In this document: positions 1-11,600 of the stretch, one piece after another
Numbering within the stretch: the first letter of the stretch is position 1
Layout of the letters: each line of letters opens with the position of its first letter
Assembly: GCA_032622095.1 (NCBI GenBank)
Contig: CP136069.1
Span: 160,445,043-160,509,042 of the forward strand
Source: Siphonodentalium dalli
Taxonomy: Eukaryota; Mollusca; Scaphopoda; Gadilida; Siphonodentaliidae
Direction: 5' to 3'
DNA: 64,000 bases
Notes under the pieces: generated by a model
Seen by the model: the letters and a program-made list of their open reading frames with translations, nothing else
Told to the model about the DNA's origin: nothing
The model's database searches: none
Program-made: the position numbers and the translations under genes

Positions 1-245
1 GAAAATGCCGAACACAGTTCGCGAGGTCAACTGAGTTCGCATACTTTTAAAAATTTGTAAACATTGCGGTAAATGTCTCTTTTCGCATTAAATTACCGCT
101 TTCAATTCACAACTGATGTGGGTTTAGATCAAATAGCATGTCTTCTGCGGAAAATATCCGTTTATTGTCGCAATTGTGATATTTTATTTCATATAATTGT
201 GGTTTTATTTGAGCGGGTCACTAACGCTTAAGTCGTGTCATAAGA
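1..245. other. AT-rich intergenic sequence
   Basis: No coding or repeat signal is recognised here. It is the flank of the Crypton-like fragment and may contain more of its decayed upstream part. Confidence 0.3.
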
Positions 246-690
246 ATGCATGGGCCTGGAACTCGGACTAAAGACCGGCACCTCCATCCCAATATCTTAG
301 CCGGTTTTAGTACGAGAAGACTTGGACTAGTCATCACTGCACCTTCAAGTTCAGCTTCAGCTCCTTCCGTCAACAGTGTTGGAAACCAGAGAAGAATGGA
401 CAATCTGAGGTTTGTCAAAATGTCTGGAGATGACGTTGATAATTTCAATCAAGAGCACCAGAATGTGAACACCAAAAGAAAGGCTGAGTATGACTTAATG
501 TTGTTGAGCCTGTATATGCTTTGGATAGTGGTGAAACCAGAATGATAGAGGAAATTCCACCGAATGAACTTTGTGAACTCATTTCTGAATTCCTGTTGTC
601 GGCGCGGAAGAAGGACGGCTGTGAATTTGAGCCAAAAACACTGCGCGCTTTGGCCCGTTTTATACGTCGCGCCAAACACGGGTCGTGCTA
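246..690 (+). pseudogene. Crypton/QRICH1-ZMYM-like N-terminal domain fragment, frameshifted
   Basis: Two overlapping plus-strand frames together give one conserved block. The first (246-545) contains NVNTKRKAEYDL. The second (from 521) continues with GETRMIEEIPPNELCELI and then SARKKDGCEFEPKTLRALA. This pattern (N-x-NTKRKT-x-YD, then EIEEIPP-x-EL-x2-L, then RKKDG-x-EYEP-x-LR) is known from the N-terminal, SAM-like part of Crypton-type tyrosine recombinases and host genes derived from them such as QRICH1 and the ZMYM family. The reading frame changes between about 521 and 545, and similarity ends near 690 with no tyrosine-recombinase catalytic region downstream. I therefore read it as a dead fragment of a Crypton-like element or of a derived gene. 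Alternatively it could be an exon of a host gene whose frame is broken by a sequencing error. Confidence 0.5.
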
Positions 691-694
691 TCTT

Positions 695-1345
695 CACCTG
701 GCTCGACATTGGCGCGTCTCTAGTTCGTGTTACGTTTTTTTTATTTATACGTCGAGCCAGCTGGCACATGCTGTAATCGTATATTTCGAACAATTTCAGC
801 ATTTCTGATACAAATCGTGCGTTGTGAAACCAAAACAAAACTCTAGCGACATTTTTGGTAGTCAAATTAAAGATAATGGCTGGGTATATTTTGACGGGAT
901 TTTTGCATTGCTGTTTAGTGGGAACTTACATAGATGCGTTGAATCGGGAAACTAAAGAAACTAATGTACTGTTCAGTTGATCTTAAACCGTATATAGTAG
1001 CATTAGTAGAATTCTATTATGAAGTATTATATCTGAATGTGACCCGGTTATAATGGGTAATATTTAATGGATGGCCATTCATGGGAACATAATTCATTGT
1101 GATGCATTTTGAAATACAACAGTGATAACTGACAGCAATCAGCTCGTTCGTGCCTCAAATCAGGGTTAAATGAAGCCGGTCGTTTTTACAAATGATCATT
1201 TATATGCACAGCACGCGTATAATAAATAATGCTAGCTGGGGTATCGAAAATTAAGTTGGTCTTTAACGTTCCACGTCATCAAATATATGCTTCATCAATG
1301 CATGATTATAACATTGCTTTTCATTTTGCATGACAGTCGTTATAT
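695..1345. other. Intergenic, with a 68-bp repeat at 991-1058
   Basis: The segment 991-1058 (around GTAGCATTAG and GTGACCCGGTTATAATGGGT) recurs at 7160-7227 in the same orientation. The rest shows no recognisable signal. Confidence 0.4.
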
Positions 1346-1347
1346 TT

Positions 1348-1625
1348 TTATACCCCCACCCTCAAAGAGAATGGGGGGGGGGTACTCGATTGACCTCACC
1401 CGTCCGTCCATCAAGCCGTCTGGGCGTCCGTGCGTTCGTCCGTCCGTCACACTTTTGAGTACCTTCATGGTGTAATCATCTCCTCCTACAAATTGCATCC
1501 CAGCGATTTGAAACTTCAGAATATTGTTGCCCATATATTGAAGATGTGCAATATGTATATAGATGACGAAAAAATTAGTTTTTGACGGAATTATTAACCC
1601 TTTCGACTTAGAACATTTCAACATT
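1348..1625 (+). repeat. Interspersed repeat with TATACCCCC hairpin and GTCCGTCC motif
   Basis: It starts with TATACCCCCACCC, followed by a run of nine to ten G that can fold back on it. Then come GTCCGTCC/CGTCCGTCCGTC and a CTCCTACA-AATTG segment. Repeats of this make are common in mollusc genomes, and related GTCCGTCC pieces occur at 14410 and 14750 in this window. The ORFs across it are not coding. Confidence 0.5.
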
Positions 1626-2987
1626 TTTTAAAATTTCTTTAACAAAGCGGCATCGACTTGCCACGTTGTCCGGGGACACTGTGGTCGGCTGACCTTTTAT
1701 TTTGCAAAAAGTTACGTCCAATGTCAATCTTTCAGATAAAATAAAATTTTGGACCTGGTAATTATGTTGTACACATTATACATTAAAACGTTTGCACTGG
1801 TGCCTGTGGAAAACATTTACACCATGCAGGGTAAACATCAACTCACAATTCCAGGCCTCAAATTAACATATATAGTTTAATTGCTCATCTGGTTACGTTG
1901 TTAATATTAAATTATTTCGAGAAGTATATATACACACAATATTTACGAGCAGACCCTATATATTCTGAACAGATGCACCAAAAGTGACCAAGTTTCAAGA
2001 GCAGTTTTCATCTTCCCGCATAAATTGTTGGCATATCAGAATAAATCTAACAACTAACTCACACCGAAGTATAAATATACTTAACAGCTTTTCTCGATTA
2101 TAAGTGAGATAAACATTCTCCATTTTCACCATATATTCAAGATTATAGTGATAATTAGCGCTCTTCATTGGTCCGTGTTAAAAAACAGGCCTAAACTTTT
2201 CTGGAATCTGTATAACGAGATGAAAAAGTGTAGTTTATAACGTATTTATATAGCTATTTTGATAAGCAGAATCGGTCAGAATAAGGTGACAAAACTGAGC
2301 AGTGATATTACTGTGGTATATATGATTTGACAGGATTTTCTTAAAGTAAACCAATAACAGGGATATTTTTCTTCCCAATGCTTAGTGTACATGCAATTCA
2401 CGGAGCACGTTAGTTTTTATAGGCCCATGGGGAAAACACCAAATATACCAGTATATACTATACAAATGACAAGCTTCACGGGTCCGATTTTGGGAAACAC
2501 ACATCATCTATCATATTCATCAAAGATTCTCAATATCGTTCATCTAGTGATAAGAATGTCAATGTGCCCTATTGGCCATGAAATTTCCTTTCTTTTGTAT
2601 ATAACTCGATAGTATCAAATAATGGGAAGTTGAGATATCGTACCGAAAACTGACAAAAATACTTGACATTTGGGAGTACAACGGGCCGTCATTCTGGGTG
2701 TCCGCCTAATATCGCCAATAATTCAAAACAAATTGTCAACTCAGACAACATATCCCCCAGTGTATGTTATAGGGCACATATTTTCCTTCCGTTTGATATA
2801 TACATGTAACTTGACGGAGTCAATTGAAGCGAAGTCGATATAGCGTACAGTATATCGTACGGGGAATTGTTCGGCAATTGTGATAGTACATGTATATAAT
2901 AATAATATTGGTATACGTGTACAATATCACTATGTAAATAAGACACATTTAAATATATTGTGACTGATATGAACGATTTTGAGAATA
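1626..2987. other. AT-rich intergenic sequence, no gene seen
   Basis: The segment around 2470-2525 is related to 4690-4745 (TCCGAT-x-TT..GGAAA-ACACA-CATCTATCA). Otherwise no coding, RNA or clear repeat signal is recognised. Confidence 0.3.
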
Positions 2988-3580
2988 GCTGCAATTTAGT
3001 GACAATTGTATGGTCGTCGTAACTACTATGCCATATATATAGTTAGGTATGTCGCCCGTCGATTTTCTCGCACAATGAGTCTACCAAGCTCTACCAGCGT
3101 CGTTGTCAATCATCTCTCGGATTTATCTACATGAACACATTGACCCATGAATGTCTCGACGCGATTGATCTTTAATCACCACGCAGTCTTATTTTCTATG
3201 AAAATATGTGTACAACTAAACGCCACTAAATCAAAATCGCAATTGGGGCACTGTCTTAATACAATACGCATGAAATAAATGTAAGTATATAAACATGCAT
3301 TTAGTTCATATCAATAAAACCGACTACATGCGAGTGAATGTGATTAGCTCCTATATGTTGTGGATTGCCACAATCGAGTAAAATGCCGAGCGATCATGTA
3401 ACTATATATGTAAGAAGAATACGTGTTGAGTATAGAGATCAACGGTTCACCAACATCCGTGAGACGCAACCGGTTAATTGATCCCAAGTTTCGGGAAAAT
3501 AGACGGGCGACATAACTAACTATGGCATAGTAATTACGAAGACCACTTGTCACTAAATTGCACCATCGTGACACAACATA
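2988..3580. repeat. Inverted-repeat element (arms about 80 bp)
   Basis: The left arm at 2988-3075 (CAATTTAGTGACA .. TATGTCGCCCGTC) is found reverse-complemented at 3497-3575 (GACGGGCGACATA .. TGTCACTAAATTG), with some mismatches. This makes a roughly 590-bp stem-loop. It could be a MITE or a part of a larger element; no coding content is seen in the loop. Confidence 0.55.
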
Positions 3581-4805
3581 CCTTCTTTGCAATCGCTACT
3601 ACGATACGTGTGGCTCCACGTTTTTAAATATGCTCATTACTAATTATCGTGCACCTATCGGTGCGCGAATTTAACACTCACAGAAAAATAGAATTTATCC
3701 ATATTTCCAAAGGGAAAATAAGAGGGTTATGTTGATGAGTTGCACACATTACGGAATGTTGGACCCGAATACACAATTATATTCGTATGCATTCAACCAA
3801 CCCCCACACCATTATTATGCAGTAAATGTGGTAATTGTGGAAATGGAAGATTATAGTTTTAAAATAATACCGCGAAGGGCGTGTTTATTGTTACTAAATG
3901 GTGTATCGGGTGAGGTTCTACGGGAAAATTTACCACTTGAAGTTCAAATAGGCTTAACCCATCACCGGTGGGAATTACAGTTCACATCGTCGGCTGTGGA
4001 AAATAATTAGTTGTTTGTTACCTTTATCCAAGCGGAGCTATGAGAGATAACTCTGCCCGGAATTTGCGATATGGGACTATATAATTAGCAGAGTTATCGT
4101 CGATGGCTGGTATTATCTCCCTGCCTAATAGATATATGGAACTCTACTACAAGCAAAGGAGTCATCGCCATGTGCGTTCTTCGTGAAATAACCTCAACAA
4201 AGCGATGTTATACCAAATAATAACCCTGGCATTAATTTGATCATCGGATTTGGTTGTGCATAGCTATGGGAACAGGATACATACAACGTCCCACACACTG
4301 GTTTCGTTAACAGTTCAGCTTGTCACTTGTGCATTCACGAGGTTACCACCACCCTTTTTTTCGTATGTCAGATTTCGGTTGTTTTGGAGCCTACCCCGGA
4401 TTTCGCCGGATTCCGTTTACTGTGGAATTCAACCAGACAATCATTTATTTCATATTAACTTTCCAAATCGTGAAAATTAACAAATATCACTAACGTAATT
4501 CGTTATTATATAAGCAATGCGGTAACTAATTTGGGAATATATTATCTCCACCATCAGGCTGTTGGGTGGTCATCTCACCGAATACTAACACATCTATTCC
4601 GACAATTAACTCCCGCGTTACAAGGCGATACGTCCGTGACGGCCACTACACGAACCGTGTCACTGGTATAGTCGATATTGGTATTATATTATTTTTCACA
4701 AGTCCGATGTTCAGGAAAAACACACCATCTATCACACCACGTATCTAATTGGCTGGAGACACACGTACCATAGTAGCCATGGCATAGTAGGCGTGTTGCC
4801 TAAAA
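3581..4805. other. Intergenic, fragments of dispersed repeats
   Basis: The stretch 4084-4125 (GCAGAGTTATCGTCGATG) recurs at 6803-6835, on the far side of the next element, so the two may be one family broken up by insertion. A 93-codon ORF at 3729-4010 has no recognisable domain and is not called. Confidence 0.35.
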
Positions 4806-6740
4806 CCCCTGTCACACTCAGGCCGGCGCTCTCACTGCGCTGCAAAAGTACCAACATATGAGTAACACGCAGGAGGAGCGCCGAAAACTGTCGAAAATTG
4901 TCAAACTTTTAAAACAAAGTATGCTCCTATTGCGTTCCTACTTTGTCAAGTCTCACGCTCTTAGTGCGTTCAAGTCGCTGTCATTGTGATGCCAGTACGT
5001 TCTCAATACGTTCGCAAAACGTTCTCTGCGCGGGCGCAGAGAGTATAGATACCGCCTCCTGCGTTCTCCAGTCATAGTCAGTTTTTAGGTTGTGGGGAAA
5101 ATACCCAACACTCCGCAATAGATTAGCTGTCCGATTAAACTACTGTCACACTCCGCTGCAATCAGGCCGGCGCTTGCATTGCGTTGAAAAATAATCAAAG
5201 CGCCAAGCAAAGCGCAGTAAGGTATCCAAGAACGTATTGGTGACGCAGTGGGCACTGGCTAGGACGGGAGAGGGTACCCGTGATCGCACCAGAGCGCCAG
5301 AGCGCCGCGCTTGTTTTGTGCATGCACAAAACAAGCGCAGAGGTTCGGCGTTCTGACCAGGCGTATAGTACGCCGTGACAGTGCAAAGCGTACTAACAAC
5401 GCAATGACAACGACTTGAACGCATTAAGAGCGTTTACGACGTGGAGGAAACGCAGTGAGAGCGTGTGGGAGCGTGAGACTTGACAAAGCAGGAACCCATT
5501 GGGTCGTAAAAAGAGCGCGATGAAAACGTGATAAGCGGGATAGGGGCATAGCTTGTCACGCGCGCCGCATGTATGACTGGTGGGGAGTTTCTCGTTTCGC
5601 GTAAGGGCTGACATTATCAATGGGTGTTTTATTAGTTTTATTTATAGAATGGGAATTTTTGGGAATATTTAAAAGTCAAACTGCGAGCTGGAGGCCGAGT
5701 CCCGTAAAAGGTGCTTGTAGTTGGGGAAATTAAAATTCGTTTATTGTGTTAATCAACGTTGATTAATGTTGATTTTTGGTTTGTGGTAAACTATATGTGT
5801 ATTACAAATGAAAGAAATTGCAGCCCACTGGGGGTTGTGGTCGGAGACGGTCGAGTCGACCACCGGTTCGTTAATTAGGTGCTGGTTGTTATTGTTATTT
5901 AACGGAATTCTGAGTTGGTCATTCGCAAAACCAATATATTTTATATTCTACAATTACATTCTTGGGTTTATAATATATGATCTTGAGCGCGTTACCATTT
6001 CTGACATTGGTTCTCTTGTTTTAACAGATTGAAAATTTCTGACAATTTTCCGCGCTTCCACTGTGCGTTACTCGTATTTTGATACTTTTTCAACTCAAAG
6101 CAAATGCCAGCTTGATCGCAGCGGAGTGTGACAGTGGTATGAGCAGACCGCATTTCAAAGTGGGATCGTAGTGTAAACCTGCTGTAAACGCCGGAAGAAC
6201 GCCATGTATAACGCTTGGGCGTAAAGCGAGCGCCAGAGTCGCAGTGGCAGCACAATGTGGACGTTCTATGAGCGGGAACCAGTCCATAACACCCCATGAC
6301 AGCGCAGAAAGAGCGCAATAAGTTTTGGACAGAGCCTCATTGAGCATATTAAGGACGGGAAAGGCACGTATGGATAATTTGATTAAGCTTACTGTAGTCA
6401 CAAAAGACAAGATTAATTTCTTGCTGCGACCACGAGAAGCTAATATGCGCTCTTGCTACGTACACATAACGCTCACGTCGCTCGATTGGCGCTTTGCTTT
6501 GCGCTGTCACGGCGACAGTACTACGTCCTGGTCAGAACGCCGAGCCTCGGCGCTTGTTTTGTGCATGCATAAAACAAGCGCGGCGCTCTGGCACATATGG
6601 GCGACCATGAAGATCCTCGGCCGTTGTAGCCAGTGTCCACTGCGTCACCAATCGGTTCTTGGAGACCTTATAGTGCGTTTAGGTGGGCGCTTTGAAACTT
6701 TTGCAGCGCAATGAGAGCGCCGGCCTGAGTGTGACAGGGG
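4806..6740. mobile_element. GCGTT-rich DNA transposon-like element with terminal inverted repeats
   Basis: The left end CCCCTGTCACACTCAGGCCG at 4806 is matched by its reverse complement ending at 6740, and similarity between the two ends continues for at least 45 bp with few mismatches. Inside is a second, nested copy of the end family (5143 onward: CTGTCACACTC, then CAGGCCGGCGCT). There are also paired internal segments with a 30-bp perfect palindrome around TTGTGCATGCACAA (about 5309-5338; an imperfect copy lies at 6558-6590). The sequence is full of GCGTT/GCGCT words. No transposase is visible, so it would be a non-autonomous element. No target duplication could be fixed. Confidence 0.65.
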
Positions 6741-7470
6741 CTTTACGGTGGTGTAACTTAGTTAGTTAGTTTTGTTGCCCGCCAATGGACCGTTTGCGAC
6801 CAGCAGAGTTATCGTCGATGACTGGTATTACCCCTGACAAGTAGGTATATTCTCAGCGGTATAAATGAGACGGCCGCTTATTTTGTTTTTGTTTCTAAGA
6901 CGACAATATATTTATCATTCCAGAGGCATGGTGTGTATATATATATACAGTCGATCCGCAGGCGGATATTCGCAATTCGCATCTTTGTCGGCGCAGAACT
7001 ATTTATTATTTCAACAATAGATTACAGAAGAAATCGCTAACAGATAATAATTGTTATCCACCTCTTGCAGTGAAGATATAAAAAAATACACTTTCATTGT
7101 AGTCTATGACGTAACTGAATTTCTTGAATAACTATCATCGAATTGTAAAATGTTAACCATATATAGTAGCATTAGTAAAAGTTTATTATGAAGTATTATA
7201 TTTTAATGTGACCCGGTTATAATGGGTTTATGTACGTCACGCGTAAAAAGAAAATCTAGTAATTATCTCATACGTGACGGCAACATTTGTCGCGGTCACT
7301 CATCAGATAATTTTCGGTATCCACTAAACACTATATATCCTCTATATATTACCCGTATAAAGTGACATAACTCGCTTTAATTATTGCATTATTGCGGTTT
7401 TATGATTATATTTCGTTTTAACATGTAAATATTGACAAATAAAGCAATAAATTCATGCTACAGCACTGAA
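6741..7470. other. Intergenic, with second copy of 68-bp repeat
   Basis: It holds 7160-7227, the second copy of the repeat at 991-1058. 6803-6835 is related to 4084-4125. No gene is seen. Confidence 0.35.
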
Positions 7471-8248
7471 GAAAAAAAGTTAATCAATATGACTAACTTA
7501 GGTTAGTCAACTGCATGTCCACAGGACGACTAACTTAGCTTAGTCATAATGGCTAATACAGAAAATTAGTCACAATAAATAGGGCGATGTTAGTCATAAC
7601 GACTAAGGAATGGTTAGTCAAAACGACTAATTAGGACATTAGACTACAATTGTGTTAGTCAAAAAGACCAGGATTGCATCATAACGACTACAATTTCTGA
7701 GTCACCAAGAAGGTGAACATCTAATTTGGTGAAAATAATTTCAGTACTCAACCAGATGATATATTATTCAGATTCAGAAACCGAATTGAAAGCAGGACAA
7801 ACTGTCATTCCATGCTCTAAAATACAGATTTCAGTACTGGTCTATTGAGAGGTATAGCACAACTTTGTGGTATTGGTCTGTTTAACTGGTTCATTTTCCG
7901 GGATATATTTGGTGTCATGGAATAAGAACATTTTTATCCTAATAGTGTAGCCTTTGATGTGTAAGGGAAGTTCTGATATATATGCCATTATATCCTCCCA
8001 TCACATTCGTTCAATTATAGATCTATTATAATAGAACTACGATAAAATGGAAATCGAATAGTTAGCATTGAATATGAAGCATAATTGAAGGCAGTGTTGC
8101 AATTAGAATTATTCTTGATGTAACTTGATCACTATGACTAACACCATGGTTAGTCATAGTGACTCGCTGAAAGGTGTGGGTTTGTCAAAGTGACCCAAAA
8201 ATGCTTGCGACTAACCATAAGTTAGTCATATTGACCTGATTTTTTCTT
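7471..8248. mobile_element. MITE with TTAGTCA subterminal repeats
   Basis: The ends match in inverted orientation: GAAAAAAAGTTAATC then AATATGACTAACTTA at 7471, and the complement ending AAGTTAGTCATATTG..TTTTTTCTT at 8248. Just inside each end the word TTAGTCA/TGACTAA recurs about ten times on the left (7490-7690) and five times on the right (8130-8245). Such clustered subterminal words are the usual landing sites for a transposase. No protein is encoded. Confidence 0.65.
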
Positions 8249-8649
8249 AGTTAAGCTGAACTGTTCGTATACCCAGTTCACAAATTTCCTAGTAAAACAA
8301 GGGCCGTAACTCTGGTAAAACGAATGGACGAAACCCGTAGTATGTGTGTATGAATGAATGACAACAAGCCATATTTTCTATCACCATGCCAAAGGACAAC
8401 ATAATCCGATAATTACAAAGTGAGACGTTCGTGTCGCCCACTAACAGTCCCTCACGAAATCATAACTAGACTCAACTAAAATTTGGGTCCGACGTTTCTT
8501 CAGGTTGGATCAGTAAAGAGCGACCCTTGTTATTCCAGCCTGATGTGATCAAGTAAAGAGCTTTGATCTTACTCCTGTGCGAAACATTAAACAACTGGAA
8601 TATTACTTTGATTTTGGCAAGTTATCGTTATTGCATTGAATTATTTAGA
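8249..8649. other. Intergenic with TAAAGAGCG repeat words
   Basis: GTAAAGAGC words near 8513 and 8554 resemble those at 13686-13760, 17875-17940 and 48765-48825, so a short dispersed repeat family is present. No gene is seen. Confidence 0.35.
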
Positions 8650-11600
8650 TGACCGTCGCACATCGGGGGAATTTATGCGACCATCATTTTCTTATGGGAA
8701 AATTACTCTAGTTTTCGAATACAGAGGGCGCCGAGCCGAGATAGGTGACAAAATATAACTTTTCACAATGTTTCATAGGGCACCCTACCTAAAAAATGAC
8801 ATATTTTCAGAGGTTAACATGCATTAGCCAACTGGTTAACAGGGCATCAAAATCGGAATAGATTGTAAAAATATTTGCAAATTGTGGAACGAATGTAGCC
8901 ACTTAATCAGATTCAACATCGTTTTCCTGCTTTCGTTCTGATTTGGTGACTTCATGGTAAAGAATGTAACGAGGTGACATAATTGACAAAAACTTAACCC
9001 TCCCCAATTTCACAAATAACCACATAGATGCGTCCATGCAGTTTGTGTCCACCAAATAAATTGACAATGCACAGTTTACCTTGTCATATGGTGTAGAATC
9101 GTACGGGGACACTGATAATGTAAAATATGGTTCAAATCCTAGATTAGGAAGGTAATCAAATCCAAGATGGCGTCCAAGTTGGCCGCCAATTTTTATATTG
9201 ACACTCTATACACCAAATGTATGCTAACCGGACTAGATAATCGCGAGTGCTTTATATAATATGGCATTTTCTTGAATGGAGTCTATCTTAATACGTATGA
9301 GGCAACTGGCTACGTAAAACCGATGCTGGAGATGAAAATGGCCGCCAAAATAAACAGAACTGTTCCGATAAACCGACCAATTACTGAGTTGCAAGAAAAT
9401 CGTATGGTATGACTGTTGTAGCTTATTTGTTCGTACATATATGTCATTGTGGCCAACGTGATCCGTATCTGAAGAAACTAGGGGCATTAAGATAGCAACT
9501 GTTCATTAATTTATCAAAATAACGACATCATATAATGTTAAATTGCCCAAATAGGACCGAATTTCAACCTGACATCCAATCATTTGGTGGTATATATGTC
9601 AATGTTCTGCTACACGATGCTACAACAGCAAACAACCACATTAGTATAGCAATAATGGAATCCACAATGCCGAATATAACATGCCTATGCAGTATGTACT
9701 AATAGTTATATATTCAATTATCAATAACTAAAGGAGTTGTTCCATGCTAGTAGCACATTAGACCCGCAATCATAAACCGTCTGGAGATAACGGACCTATC
9801 TGTATTCCCGATAACTGCGGATATGTTGTTTATACGAAAAGCTTCGGCAACTTTGTTCACATTACCCCGCTAATGTTGTCAATTGCTTACCATGATAGTT
9901 GGTTTCTACGTTCAAAGAAGTGATGTTCCAATGTAATAACGGACAATAATCACCAGCAATTTCCTCGGGGTACCAGCACGCACGGGAATGTTTGTTTGCA
10001 TATATGCTTATAAGCAGTTCTAATTCGTATTTGTTTAGTACTTCTCAACTCTGAGGATTTAGATAACAGGTTACAGGTTCGTTGCAAATACTCATTTTAT
10101 GAACTATTCGCAGTGGCAACCGATAGCTTAAATCAATTTCCCATCAACGTACCATATTCATGGGTGTCTCAGTAGTGGTTGTCAAGTTAATGTGGTTGAC
10201 GAGTTAATTCACAGGTTTGTGCCCTCACTTCCATATTATTTTATTTCACACCGGCAGTTCAAGATTCACGTCGCTGTCGCAATATATTAATACATCTATT
10301 GAGCCTTTTGTTATGGTGTTCATCCATTTCGTCAAGAGACGAAGAAATGATAAGTTTTTACCACATCTTATATTGGATAAGGCCTACCTATTCGTAGACA
10401 ATTTCGTTAGACATTTAACCACCGGTAACATGATTTCACCATGCTAGTAATTATCAGCACTAAGTAACATACATCTAGCGGATGCACACAGCCGGGTGAC
10501 ACGATTAAGTTGATATACGGATGACATATGAACATAATTTAATCATTAGCTGTCAACTCGGGGAACACTGTAAAACAGTTGGTTGGCTCATGTGCACGGG
10601 CATTTCTGCCAATTACGATAAGTCGAGAAGTTGCGATTCATGCGCGCGCTGCAATTGCACGCTTGTTGGTCCACTGTGACAATATTGTTGGATTCAATTG
10701 ACCTGACCAATCATATGATGAAATCAAGTTACTAGTACTCTTCAGCTGGATACGTGATTGTTACCAACACGTAATTGATTATCACAAGTAATTTATAAAT
10801 GACATTGGTATATATAATTGATAACTGGACGAATTTTATTAATATTGGAACTAAATTAAAATTATAAGAAATAACTCTGTTTTCGATTTAATAAGGTGGT
10901 GAGTTAGAATCGACAATTTTGAAGACAAATTAACTTTAATAGCATAACCTTAGTCGAGACTAGATCGATTTATTAAATGTAACACTTAACTGGTTTTCAA
11001 AGTCATGAAGTATCTCGATCTAAATTCCTACCAGGTGCACACATAAGAAAGTAGAGAGATTTGTAATTTAATATGCTTGATGCAAAGGGTGTTGCTATTT
11101 TCGAAGTTTCATATGTGTGGTATAAAGGACAGTCGCCACATGTAACGGTGGAACCTGGTTTGATTGTATGGTGCGCACATGGTAAACTTAGACAAATAAT
11201 ACCGACCAATTACGGCTTCAAATTTCCCAATATTAAGTTAAACACAAGGATTCAAAATCAATTGTTTTCTGACTCGTCTACTTAGATGAATGCACACAAT
11301 AACTACCACACCTATGTACATCATCTGATATCTGTGATAATCGCATGCTTGCATATATGCTTTCGGTCAGATACATATAAATGTTTCACGCATGTCGTAC
11401 AATGTATCCTGGGGAGAATTAACAGAATCATGAATATTTGATATATATCAGATAAATAGGTTGTTCCATTGCAGGAAATTGGCGATCGTGCTAAGAAGCT
11501 GCTACTTATTGTTTGTGTTAAAAGTACTCAACGGCTAGTATATTTCTCGAGAATGTCTTACTTACACCTGTAGCGGATATACTCTATTTTGATCAGATAA

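Noticed and set aside
3729-4010. 93-aa ORF
   Set aside because: No recognisable domain, signal peptide or splice context; lies between repeat fragments.
5146-6714. ORFs rich in Ala, Arg and Cys in the 4.8-6.7 kb element
   Set aside because: They mirror each other in the inverted copies and show no transposase motif.
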